Positions 1 through 7,866 of a stretch of 64,000 nt of DNA are shown here, one piece after another. The DNA comes from Streptomyces sp. NBC_00569. GTDB lineage: Bacteria; Actinomycetota; Actinomycetes; Streptomycetales; Streptomycetaceae. The position numbers were made by a program, and so were the translations under genes. The stretch is taken from assembly GCF_036345255.1 (NCBI RefSeq), contig NZ_CP107783.1, forward strand, positions 2,790,001 through 2,854,000, written 5' to 3'. The first letter of the stretch is position 1; every line of letters starts with the position of its first letter. Below the pieces are notes generated by a model. The model ran no database searches and was not told the origin of the DNA. It was given only the letters and a program-made list of their open reading frames with translations.

Positions 1-45
1 GGCGCCGCCCCTCGCTGTGACCCTGGCCCTCACCTTCTGCCGAAT

Positions 46-1293
46 CTAACTCGCGCCACTGACGATCGGTTCCCGTGAGGTGATCGACGCGCCGCCCTCG
101 GCGAGGAAGCGCGCGAGCGGCAGGGTCGCCGCGCCGACCGTCACGGCGTCGGGCCCGAGGCGCCCGAGTTCGATCGTGGTCTGCGCGTACGGGTGGCGCA
201 GGGCGTACGCGGCGGCCGCCCGCCGGACCGGTTCGAGGAGTCGGGGGCCGAGGAGGAGCCCGGCCCAGCCGCCGACGACGATGCGCTCCGGGTTGAAGAG
301 ATTGACGAGGTCGGCGATGCCCGCTCCGAGGAACTCCGCTGTCTCGTCGAGGAGTTCACCGGCGCCGGGGTCGGCGAGGAGTTCGGCCAGCGCCCCTTCC
401 TCGTCGGTCGAGGTCCAGTGGCCGCCGCTCTCGCGCCATCGTTCGAGCAGCGCCTCGGCACCCGCGTACGCCTCAAGGCAGCCACGCGCCCCGCACCGGC
501 AGCGGCGGCCGCCGACCTGGAGCGTCGTGTGGCCCCACTCCCCCGCACTGCCGGACGAGCCCTGGTAGGGGACGCCGTCGGCGATGACGCAGGCGCCGAC
601 GCCGGAGCCGATGAGGGTGACGACGGCGGTGCGGGCGCCGCGGCCCGCGCCGAACCACATCTCGGCGAGACCCAGTGTCCTGGCGCCGTTGTCGACGAAC
701 AGGGGCAGTTCCGTGGGGAGTTCACCGCAGTCGCGGAGCATCGCTTCGAGAGGGACGGCGTCCCAGCCGATGGCCTGCCCGTGCACGACGGCCCCGACGG
801 CGCCGCCCGCATCGGAGGCGTCGACGATGCCGGGCACGCCGATGCCGACGCCGATGAGGGCGTCCGGGGCGACCTGCGCCTCGCCGAGCACCTGCGCGAG
901 GCCGGCCGCGACGATCCGTACGACGTCCTGTGCGTCATGGTGTCCGTCGGGCAACGGGGCGTCCACACGCGCGAGTTCGTTCAGGGTGAGGTCGAACAGC
1001 TCCACCCGTACGCGTGTCTCGCCGATGTCGACGCCGGCGAGGTGGCCGCAGTGCGGGGCGACGCGCAGGAGCGTACGCGGCCTGCCGCCGTCGGAGTCGA
1101 CCGACCCGGCCTCCTCCAGGAGGCCGTCGGCGACGAGTTCGGAGACGACGTTGCTGATCGACCCCGAGCTGAGTGCGGTGAGGGGTCCCAACTCCTGTCG
1201 GCTGAGCGGTCCGTCGAAGTAGAGCTTGCGCAGCACCGTGGCGCGGTTGTTGCGTCTGAGGTCACGCACCGTGCGCCGGCGTGGTCCGGCCAT
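46..1293 (-). CDS. ROK-family transcriptional regulator
   Basis: Sugar-responsive repressor of the NagC/XylR type, 415 aa. An N-terminal winged helix-turn-helix (about residues 15-70, including LSRQELGPLTALSSGSISN) is followed by an actin-like sugar-binding domain with a GIGVPG loop and the ROK zinc motif CRCGARGCLE. In ROK kinases the catalytic Asp lies in an N-D-A motif; here the matching stretch reads FVDNGAR, with Gly in place of Asp, so sugar phosphorylation is unlikely and regulation is the expected role. I chose the second ATG because GGGGGAGG lies 6 nt before it, whereas the ATG at 1299 has no room for a ribosome site. The ligand is not deducible. A ROK protein (CsnR) controls chitosanase in S. 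lividans, and a chitosanase lies at 38.7 kb, but a link here is only speculation. Confidence 0.93.
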   Translation of the reverse strand: MAGPRRRTVRDLRRNNRATVLRKLYFDGPLSRQELGPLTALSSGSISNVVSELVADGLLEEAGSVDSDGGRPRTLLRVAPHCGHLAGVDIGETRVRVELFDLTLNELARVDAPLPDGHHDAQDVVRIVAAGLAQVLGEAQVAPDALIGVGIGVPGIVDASDAGGAVGAVVHGQAIGWDAVPLEAMLRDCGELPTELPLFVDNGARTLGLAEMWFGAGRGARTAVVTLIGSGVGACVIADGVPYQGSSGSAGEWGHTTLQVGGRRCRCGARGCLEAYAGAEALLERWRESGGHWTSTDEEGALAELLADPGAGELLDETAEFLGAGIADLVNLFNPERIVVGGWAGLLLGPRLLEPVRRAAAAYALRHPYAQTTIELGRLGPDAVTVGAATLPLARFLAEGGASITSREPIVSGAS

Positions 1294-1359
1294 CGTCATC
1301 CTCCCCCGTGCGGCGGACCCTGGACGCTGTTCGCCACACCCGGATCACGCTGTCACCCT

Positions 1360-1379
1360 CTCGACCGTAAACGATCGAG
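1360..1379. promoter_or_regulatory. Inverted repeat upstream of the ROK gene
   Basis: CTCGACCG-TAAA-CGATCGAG pairs over 8 positions with one mismatch when read as an operator. It lies about 65 bp upstream of the ROK start, between that gene and tnpB, where an autoregulatory operator would be expected. It could instead belong to the right end of the tnpB element. Confidence 0.4.
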
Positions 1380-1418
1380 CTTGTTCGCTCTGTATCGTCT
1401 ACACCTTGTCGCGCTCCC

Positions 1419-1443
1419 GACTGTCCCCTACGACGGGACGGTC
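1419..1443 (-). other. Hairpin across the tnpB stop codon (possible omega-RNA end or terminator)
   Basis: GAC-N-GTCCC pairs with GGGAC-N-GTC around a 7-nt loop (8 pairs, one mismatch). Its position at the 3' end of tnpB is where omega-RNA scaffolds end in characterised elements. No guide boundary can be fixed from one copy. Confidence 0.35.
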
Positions 1444-2632
1444 ACGGGTCGCATCTCCCCTTCGCCTCCGGCTGTGCCGCGGTGGCGGGGACGGGCATGG
1501 TGACAAATACCCACGCCGAGCGTGCGCGATCACGCACGTTGACCCCGGCGACGACGTCGGCGGGTCCAGCGAGAGCGCACCGACGACAACAAAAGTGGTC
1601 CCGAGCGGGCCGGTTGGCCTTCTCGGTATGGCCGCAGCGCGGGCAGCGCTGCGAGGTATAGGCCGCATCCACCTCAAGGAAAGCCACCCCGGCCTGTCGG
1701 GCTTTGTAGGCGAGGTGCCGGCCGAGCTGGCGGAAGGGCCAGGAGGAGAGCGTGCCGCGCTGGTCGCGTCGAAGCCGTACCCGGTCCCGGATCCCGCCGA
1801 GTTCCTCGACGGCGATGCCACGACCGGTGCGTTGCGCGACCGACACGATCTCCTTGCTGATGCGATGGTTCAGGTGGGTGGCATGCCGCTGCTCCTTCTT
1901 CGACCGCCGCGCCAGACGGCGGGTGGCCGAGCGCGTCTGCTTCTTCTGCAGCTCGGCCCGTTTGCGCGCGCACCAGTTCCGGTAGCGCCGCAAGCCGCGG
2001 CCCTGGTAGTTGACGCCGTCGGAGGTCGTGGCGAGGTTGACGATCCCGCGATCGACACCGATGAAGTCCACCGGCTCCCCAACATCAGGTTCGGGCAGGT
2101 CGCAGGTGGCGATCAGGAACCACTTCCCGCCGCGCTGCACAAGATCGGACTCGCCCTTGCGGTGCTCGTGCAGGACCTTCAGCTGGCCGGCGGAGCCGGT
2201 GTAGCGCAGGACCTTCATCCGGCCCTCGACCGTCCAGATCGACACGGTGAGTGCATCCTGCTGCCAGGACAGGCAGCGGTCGTCGAACGGCTGCGCCGCC
2301 TCGGGCCGGAAGCTGACCGGGCTGCTCATCGCCCTGCGGTAGCGCTTCGAGGTGGCCTTCCCCAGGATCCCGGCCCTGGCCTGGGCGGCCAGCGCGGCGT
2401 AGGCGTCGACGACCTTCTTCACCACCCGCACCGCGGGCTGCGCCGACAGTCCGAAGGTCGCCTTGATGTCCGTGTAGAGGAGTTTCTGCAGCCCGTTGCA
2501 GTCCTTCACACCCGTGTCGAACGCGACGGACGCGACGTGGGTGGCGGCCCTGTTGCAGACGCGCAGGGTCGCTTCCAGAGCCGCCGCCTGCTCCGGCGTC
2601 GGCAGCAGCTTGACCTGCACCACCAGCTTCAT
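1442..2632 (-). mobile_element. tnpB: Stand-alone TnpB (IS200/IS605-type RNA-guided nuclease)
   Basis: 396-aa TnpB, the RNA-guided nuclease of IS605/IS1341-like elements and ancestor of Cas12. The start is the ATG of MKLVVQVKLLPTPEQ, the family's usual N-terminus (OrfB_IS605 helix-turn-helix). The RuvC triad appears complete: Asp in FIGVDRGIVNLA, Glu in IAVEELGG, and a C-terminal Asp in ADVVAGVNVRDR. The zinc ribbon CPRCGH...CCRRC lies between the second and third. No TnpA transposase is present nearby, so the copy is non-autonomous. TnpB proteins use an omega-RNA overlapping the 3' end of their own gene; here a hairpin at 1419-1443 straddles the stop codon. It sits between the ROK gene and the response regulator, all on the minus strand. 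Confidence 0.92.
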
Positions 2633-2806
2633 GACACCTGACGCTAAAACCAACCCCCGCACACACAAACGACTTTCGCATTCCTGTCCGCGATCCAGTG
2701 ACACCCTGGACGGGTGTTCGCCTGTCCCGGCGCCGCCGGGCAGAACCGATCGCGGGCGCTCCGCGCCCTTACGAAACCGACGGGCTATTTACCCGTGCCG
2801 CGCGGG

Positions 2807-3481
2807 TCAGTCGTCCAGAAGTCCCGCGTCGTGTGTGAGGAGGGCGATCTGGACTCGGTTGTTCAGGCCGAGCTTCGCGAGGATGCGGGAGACGTGCGCC
2901 TTGACGGTGGCGACACTCATGTAGAGCTCGGCGGCGATCTCCGCGTTGGCGGCGCCGCGGCCCACGGCGACGGCCACCTCCCGCTCACGGTCGGCCAGTT
3001 CGGCGAGCCGTTCACGCGCGCGTGCCCTGCGGTCCCGCTGCGGGTCGGGGCCGGTGGCCCGCGCGATGAGCTGCCGGGTCACGGTCGGCGACAGGACGGG
3101 CGCTCCGGAGGCGACCCGGCGGACCGCCTCGACGATCTCGGCGGGCGCGGTGTCCTTGAGGACGAAACCCGCGGCCCCGGCGCGCAGTGCGCGCAGTACC
3201 TGTTCGTCGGCGTGGAACGTGGTGAGGACGATGACCTCGGGTGCGTCGGGGTGAGCCCGCAGCGCCTCGGTCGCGGCGAGCCCGTCCACGTCCGGCATGC
3301 GGATGTCCATGAGGACGACGTCGGGACGGGTCTCGGCGACGAGGGCGGGGACCTCCAAGCCGTCGCCCGCCTGGCCGACGATCTCGATGTCGGACGCGCC
3401 CCCGAGCATGAACGAGAGCCCCGCGCGCACGAGCGGGTCGTCGTCGACGAGAAGCACCCTGATCGGTTCCACCGCACTCAT
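2807..3481 (-). CDS. NarL/FixJ-family response regulator
   Basis: 224-aa DNA-binding response regulator. The receiver domain begins RVLLVDDDPLVRAGL, with the phosphoacceptor Asp59 in VVLMDIRMP and the conserved Thr and Lys in VLTT and VLKD. A LuxR-type helix-turn-helix follows at about 155-215 (LADREREVAVAVGRGAANAE, then VATVKAHVSRILAKLGL). The start at MSAVEPIRV fits the family; an ATG 69 bp upstream would add a Gly-rich stretch with no homology. It lies 120 bp downstream of its likely partner kinase on the same strand. Confidence 0.95.
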   Translation of the reverse strand: MSAVEPIRVLLVDDDPLVRAGLSFMLGGASDIEIVGQAGDGLEVPALVAETRPDVVLMDIRMPDVDGLAATEALRAHPDAPEVIVLTTFHADEQVLRALRAGAAGFVLKDTAPAEIVEAVRRVASGAPVLSPTVTRQLIARATGPDPQRDRRARARERLAELADREREVAVAVGRGAANAEIAAELYMSVATVKAHVSRILAKLGLNNRVQIALLTHDAGLLDD

Positions 3482-3601
3482 CCAGTCCCGCCTTCGCGCC
3501 CTCGTACCGCAGCCGTCACCGTCGCCGCCGCCACCGTCCCCGGGGGTCACCGTAGCGAGGCGGTGATCACCTGGTCCACGGGTGCCCGCCGCGGGCGGGG
3601 G

Positions 3602-4867
3602 TCACCCGGGCCACGGCAGCCACGCCTCGATCGCGAAGCCTCCGTCGTCGGAGGCGCCGTGGCCGAGGCTGCCACCGGCCAGGGTCGCGCGCTCCGTGAG
3701 GCCGATCAGGCCCTGGCCCGAGCCGGGCACGTGCGGGACCTCGCCGGGGGGCGGCGGGTTGCGGACCGAGACGGTGACGCCGTCGCCCGGCGCGCCGGAG
3801 ACGACGACCACGACCTCGGCGCCGGGGGCGTGCTTGCGGGCGTTGGTCAGTCCCTCCTGGACGATGCGGTAGGCGGTGCGGCCGACGGACGCGGGGACGG
3901 CGTCCGGGGCGGCGACCCGGTGGTCGAGGACGATCTTCATGCCCGCCTCGCGCGACTCGGCGACCAGGGCGTCGAGCGCGGCCAGCGTCGGCTGGGGCCG
4001 CCCCGACTCCTCTCCGTGGTCGTCGGCCCGCAGGACGCCGATGATCTCGCGCAGGTCCTGGAGCGCCTCGCGGGCGCTCTCGCGGATGACGCCGGCCGCG
4101 CGGGCGACCTCCTTCTGCGGGGCGTCGGGCCGGAACTCCAGGGCGCCCGCGTGGACGCTGAGCAGCGTGAGCCGGTGGGCGAGCACGTCGTGCATCTCGC
4201 GGGCGATGGCCTCACGGGCGAGGCGCTGCGCCTGCTCGGCCCGCAGTCCGGCCTCGGTCTCGGCGCGCCGCGCCCGGTCGCGCAGCGACAGCAGGAGCTG
4301 GCGCCGGGAGCGTACGAACATGCCCCAGCCGACGACGGTGATCGTCAGGACGATCGTGAAGGCGACGGAGACGAGGTACGGCGAGTCCGGGTCCGGCCGG
4401 ATCCAGAAGAAGAACGGGATCAGGGCGCAGGAGGCGCCGGCGACCCAGGCGACGTATCGGAAGGGGCGGTGCACGGCGAGGGTGAAGACGGCGACGAGGG
4501 TGGCGCCGCCCGCGCTGTTCGACACCATGCTGACGGCCGACAGCGCGACGGCCAGGCCCATGGGCCACCGCCTGCGCAGCCACACGGAGGCACAGGCGAG
4601 AGCGCCGAGCCACTGGTCGAGGTCGGCGAGGCCCTCGGAGGTGTTCGGGTCGTTCGAGACGGAGTGGGCGCCGAGCAGGCCGATGCCCACGGCGACACCG
4701 AAGGAAGTGAAGTCGACGACCCAGTCGCGCAGGGTGCGGCGCCTGCGGCCGGGGCGGCCGTCCGGGTCCAGGTCGAGCTCGTCGGCGACGGCCGAGGGCA
4801 GCATCCTGCGCCGCCACCGGTACCGCTCTCCCGGTGGGGTCGCATCTGTCCGCTCCTGAACCTCCAT
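3602..4867 (-). CDS. Sensor histidine kinase, HisKA_3/HATPase type
   Basis: 421-aa membrane kinase. About four to six hydrophobic segments lie between residues 45 and 190. The dimerisation/phosphoacceptor helix carries AREMHDVLAH (His about residue 220), and the ATPase domain carries the N box (GLTNARKHAP) and the glycine motif GSGQGLIGLTERA. It probably phosphorylates the response regulator encoded just downstream. ATG at 4867 is preferred; an in-frame TTG at 4876 is the alternative. Neither has a clear ribosome site, so the message may be leaderless. The stimulus is unknown. Confidence 0.94.
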   Translation of the reverse strand: MEVQERTDATPPGERYRWRRRMLPSAVADELDLDPDGRPGRRRRTLRDWVVDFTSFGVAVGIGLLGAHSVSNDPNTSEGLADLDQWLGALACASVWLRRRWPMGLAVALSAVSMVSNSAGGATLVAVFTLAVHRPFRYVAWVAGASCALIPFFFWIRPDPDSPYLVSVAFTIVLTITVVGWGMFVRSRRQLLLSLRDRARRAETEAGLRAEQAQRLAREAIAREMHDVLAHRLTLLSVHAGALEFRPDAPQKEVARAAGVIRESAREALQDLREIIGVLRADDHGEESGRPQPTLAALDALVAESREAGMKIVLDHRVAAPDAVPASVGRTAYRIVQEGLTNARKHAPGAEVVVVVSGAPGDGVTVSVRNPPPPGEVPHVPGSGQGLIGLTERATLAGGSLGHGASDDGGFAIEAWLPWPG

Positions 4868-4994
4868 GGTCGACAAATCTACGCACCCGGGGCGCCCGGG
4901 ACCGCCCCGTGGAGCGGACCGTGGACGAAAGTCGCGGCGGCCGGTACTTCGGTAGGCACGCTCCTGCGGAAGTCGCGTCCTGCGGCGGGACGCG

Positions 4995-5038
4995 CCTCGC
5001 CCCGCGGCCGATGTGCGTGGGAGGTCCGCGGGGCGAGG
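4995..5038 (+). promoter_or_regulatory. Long 5' UTR hairpin masking a ribosome site
   Basis: CCTCGCCCCGCGG (4995-5007) pairs perfectly with CCGCGGGGCGAGG (5026-5038) over 13 bp around an 18-nt loop. The only plausible Shine-Dalgarno for the ATG at 5048, GCGAGG, is the last part of the 3' strand, so the folded form would block translation. Confidence 0.5.
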
Positions 5039-5047
5039 TTGTCACCT

Positions 5048-5248
5048 ATGAAGAAGGTTCTGGAGTTCATCGGCGCGATCGCGCTCATTCAGGGCGCGAT
5101 CGGCCTGCTGCACGAGTTCACCGGATGGCTGAGCTGGGGCGTCGTCCAGCACCTCGGCTTCCTCGACGGCCACGAGGTGTACGGGAGCATCGCGCTGACC
5201 GTGCTCGCGTTCGCCCTGTTCGCCGCGTCGGAGAGCATCAGGAGCTGA
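5048..5248 (+). CDS. Small two-helix membrane protein (66 aa)
   Basis: Hypothetical. It starts MKKVLEFIGAIALIQGAIGL, a hydrophobic helix at about 5-22, has a loop with His22, Trp27, Trp30 and His35, and a second helix at about 45-60 (YGSIALTVLAFALFAAS). No family is recognised. It is divergent from the histidine kinase and convergent with the RNase gene, with 23 bp to that stop. Coding status rests on the Lys-rich start, the well-formed membrane helices, and the in-frame stop. Translation may be controlled by the upstream hairpin. Confidence 0.75.
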   Translation: MKKVLEFIGAIALIQGAIGLLHEFTGWLSWGVVQHLGFLDGHEVYGSIALTVLAFALFAASESIRS

Positions 5249-5271
5249 CGGCGCCGGTCACCGCGGACGGT

Positions 5272-5679
5272 TCAGCAGCCGCGGTCGACGAGGTCGAACG
5301 TCGCGTAGTGGTCGCCGGTGTAGTAGTCCTCCTGGGACTGCTCACCGGTGACGATGCGGCGGGCGCCGCGGGTCGGGGAGCCGGGAGTGATGACCGTGTA
5401 CTCGTGGTAGTAGCCGGTGGACTGCGAGGGCAGGACGCCTTCCCTGTTCTGGAAGACGACGCCGTCCTGGTCGTACGGGTAGGGGCCACCCTGCTCGATG
5501 AGGTCGAGGGTGTCGTGGGCCTGGGAGGGCAGCGCCGAGTAGCAGATGTCGCCGACGGCGGTCACGGAGTACGTGACGGGGGCCGGGGCCGCGGTGGCCG
5601 AGCCGGCGAGGACGGGGCCGCCGATGAGCAGGGCGGCGGCGAGGGCAGTGACACTGGCGATTCGTGGGGGGATTCGCAT
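5272..5679 (-). CDS. Secreted guanyl-specific ribonuclease, RNase Sa type
   Basis: 135-aa precursor of a T1/Sa-type RNase that cleaves single-stranded RNA 3' of guanosine outside the cell. A Sec signal (MRIPPRIASVTALAAALLIG, Ala-rich cleavage region ATAAPAP) precedes a mature domain nearly identical in motif order to RNase Sa: VVFQNREGVLPSQ guanine-binding region, catalytic Glu in YYHEYTVITPG, Arg in RGARRIVTGE, and catalytic His in TGDHYATF. The two cysteines (DICYS and the terminal DRGC) match the RNase Sa disulfide. The ATG at 5679 is chosen because it puts the signal peptide at the N-terminus. No barstar-like inhibitor gene is seen next to it. Confidence 0.96.
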   Translation of the reverse strand: MRIPPRIASVTALAAALLIGGPVLAGSATAAPAPVTYSVTAVGDICYSALPSQAHDTLDLIEQGGPYPYDQDGVVFQNREGVLPSQSTGYYHEYTVITPGSPTRGARRIVTGEQSQEDYYTGDHYATFDLVDRGC

Positions 5680-5832
5680 GGCCCTAGTGTGACGCGCGTA
5701 GAGCATGACGTGTCAACGTCAAGTCAGGGGAGTTTTCCGGAAGTTAACCGATCGGAGGCGCCGCTTCAGGCGCGCCCGGGGAGCGTTCGGCGCCCGATCG
5801 GGGCCTGATCGCCGTGCGTCCGGGGCGGTGTC

Positions 5833-6735
5833 TCAGGCGGTGGCCCGACGCCCCCATGCCGTCCCTGCCAGCACGAACACGGCTCCCGACAGGCCCAGCA
5901 GTCCCAGGCGTTCGCCGCCGATGACGATGCCGGCCGTCGCGGCCCACAGCGGCTCCGTACCGAGGAGCAGACTCACCCGGGACGGTGACGTCCGGTGGAC
6001 CGCCCACATCTGTACGAAGAAGGCGAAGAGCGTACAGAAGACGGACAGGAAGACGAGCCCCGCCCACTCGCGCGCGCCGAAGTCCGCGGCCGCATCCCAC
6101 GGCGCGGCGCCTGTCCCCGGCACCGCGCACAGGAGGGCGAACACGACCACGGAAGAGCCCAGTTGGACCGTCGTCAGGGGCAGCGCGTCCGCGCCCCGCA
6201 CGGACTTCATCCGGGCCATGGCAAGGACGTGGACGGTACGGGCGAGTGCCGCGAGCAGCATCAGGAGGTCACCGGCCGACGGGGCCGTGAAGCCGCCGCT
6301 CTGGGTGAGCAGGACGACGCCCGCCACCGAGACGGCCGCCGCGGCGAGGAACGTCCGGGACGGCCGGATCCGGGTCACCGCGGCCTCCGCGAGGGGCGTG
6401 AAGATCATGGTGAGGCTGATGATGAGGCCCGCGTTCGTCGCGGAGGTGTGGACGACGCCGTAGGTCTCCAGAAGGAAGATCCCGCTGAGGATCAGCCCGA
6501 GGAGTCCCGCCCCGCGCCACTGCGCCGCGCGCAGCCCGCGCAGCGCGCCCCACCCGGCGACGGCGAGCGCCGGAAGGACGGCGCCGAAGCGGAGCACGAG
6601 CACCGCGAGGACGGTGGTCTGTGTGGTGATGCCCTTGGCCGCGAGATAGCTGGCTCCCCAGACGACGGCCACGAGGAGAACGGGCAGGTCGGTGAGCCAG
6701 GCGCGGCGGGGCGCGGCGACGGTGAGCGTGGTCAA
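5833..6735 (-). CDS. EamA/DMT-family transporter
   Basis: About 300 aa with ten predicted membrane helices in two EamA repeats (first repeat WLTDLPVLLVAVVWGASYLA; second beginning near GDLLMLLAALARTVHVLAM). This is the size and topology of drug/metabolite exporters such as RhtA and YdcZ relatives. A longer open frame extends to 7080, but its N-terminus is Pro/Arg-rich and shows no homology. TTG at 6735 gives the family's start and has GGAG 8 nt upstream. Substrate unknown. It faces the SDR gene across a 326-bp divergent gap. Confidence 0.88.
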   Translation of the reverse strand: MTTLTVAAPRRAWLTDLPVLLVAVVWGASYLAAKGITTQTTVLAVLVLRFGAVLPALAVAGWGALRGLRAAQWRGAGLLGLILSGIFLLETYGVVHTSATNAGLIISLTMIFTPLAEAAVTRIRPSRTFLAAAAVSVAGVVLLTQSGGFTAPSAGDLLMLLAALARTVHVLAMARMKSVRGADALPLTTVQLGSSVVVFALLCAVPGTGAAPWDAAADFGAREWAGLVFLSVFCTLFAFFVQMWAVHRTSPSRVSLLLGTEPLWAATAGIVIGGERLGLLGLSGAVFVLAGTAWGRRATA

Positions 6736-7061
6736 GGTGCGGTCTCCGGCGGCGTACGGCGGGCGTGGAGACGGCGGCGGCTCGCACGGGGGCGGCTCAC
6801 CGTACCCGCGGCAAGATCGTCCGGGCCAGCGCTTTCCGCCCACCGGGCCGGCTCGGGCCACCGGGCCGACTCGGGACTTTCGCCTGATCCGGACGAGAGG
6901 CCCTGGCCGCACCCACGCCCCGCACCCACCCACCCACCCACAACTCATCGGTCTGCCCGCGTGGCCGGGGGCTGCGGCATAGGTGTCCGTTTGCCGCCAG
7001 CGCCAGGGACCGCCCGTCCATTTACTTGAAGTCATAACAACCGATGGCTTCAGGAGGACCC
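6736..7061. other. Divergent intergenic region, EamA/SDR
   Basis: No gene is supported here. A short inverted repeat ACTTgAAGT at 7024-7032 lies about 30 bp before the SDR start and could be an operator; the SDR ribosome site AGGAGG is at 7052-7057. Nothing else was recognised. Confidence 0.4.
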
Positions 7062-7793
7062 ATGAACGGCAGGGCAGCACTCGTCACCGGTGGCAGCCGT
7101 GGCATCGGCGCGGCTACCGCGCTGCGGCTCGCCCGCGAAGGCGCGGATGTGGCGGTCACCTACGTGAACGGCAAGGAGGCCGCCGAGGAGGTCGTGCGGC
7201 GCATCGAGGCCATGGGCCGGCGCGGCCTCGCCCTGCGCGCCGACTCGGCGGACGCCCACGAGGCGGCCGGCGCCGTGGAGCAGGCGGCGGAGGCGTTCGG
7301 CAGGCTCGACGTGCTGGTGAACAACGTGGGCCTGGGGGTGCTCGGACCTCTGGAGGGCTTCTCCCTCGCCGAGATCGACCACGCGCTCGCGGTGAACGTG
7401 CGCGGTGTCCTGCTGGCCTCGCAGGCCGCCGCGACGCGGCTGTCCGACGGCGGCAGGATCGTCACCGTCGGCACCTGCATGGCCAAGCGCGTACCGGGTC
7501 CCGGCGGGACGGTGTACACGACGACCAAGGCGGCCCTGATCGGCCTGACGAAGGCGCTTGCGCGCGAGTTGGGCGGCCGCGGCATCACGGCGAACATCGT
7601 CCACCCGGGGCCGATCGACACCGACATGAACCCGGCGGACGGCCCTTACGCCTCGGGCCAGACGGCTTCCGTCGCGCTGGACCGATTCGGCACGGCCGAC
7701 GAGGTGGCGTCGATGGTCGCCTATCTCGCGGGCCCCGAGGCCACGTACATCACGGGCGCGGAGTTCGCCGTGGACGGCGGGCACGCGGCGTGA
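7062..7793 (+). CDS. SDR-family oxidoreductase (FabG-like)
   Basis: 243-aa classical short-chain dehydrogenase. The NAD(P)-binding TGGSRGIG is at residues 9-16, NNVG (variant of NNAG) at 87-90, and the active-site pair Tyr152/Lys156 in VYTTTK. The catalytic Ser normally 13 residues before Tyr is Cys139 here (VGTCMAKR), which is unusual. The start has a perfect AGGAGG 4 nt upstream; an ATG at 7044 lies before that site and is rejected. Substrate unknown. A very strong hairpin terminator follows at 7801-7846. Confidence 0.93.
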   Translation: MNGRAALVTGGSRGIGAATALRLAREGADVAVTYVNGKEAAEEVVRRIEAMGRRGLALRADSADAHEAAGAVEQAAEAFGRLDVLVNNVGLGVLGPLEGFSLAEIDHALAVNVRGVLLASQAAATRLSDGGRIVTVGTCMAKRVPGPGGTVYTTTKAALIGLTKALARELGGRGITANIVHPGPIDTDMNPADGPYASGQTASVALDRFGTADEVASMVAYLAGPEATYITGAEFAVDGGHAA

Positions 7794-7800
7794 CGTGATG

Positions 7801-7846
7801 CGCGCGGGGGCGTACCGGTGCTGTCGGGCCGGTACGCCCCCGCGCG
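7801..7846. terminator. Bidirectional terminator, SDR/allantoicase
   Basis: A perfect 18-bp stem (CGCGCGGGGGCGTACCGG with its complement) around a 10-nt loop, lying between two convergent stop codons. There is no T-tract, as is common in Streptomyces. Confidence 0.85.
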
Positions 7847-7866
7847 GGTCTGCGGGAGGGACGGGA

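Noticed and set aside
1442..2632. TnpB-derived nuclease-dead repressor (TldR-like)
   Set aside because: The three RuvC acidic residues appear intact, so an active nuclease is the simpler reading despite the adjacent regulator gene.
2714..5046. Very long plus-strand open frame across the two-component genes
   Set aside because: It is antisense to the response regulator and kinase genes, has the composition of a GC-rich shadow frame, and shows no domain. Only its last 66 codons (from 5048) look like a gene.
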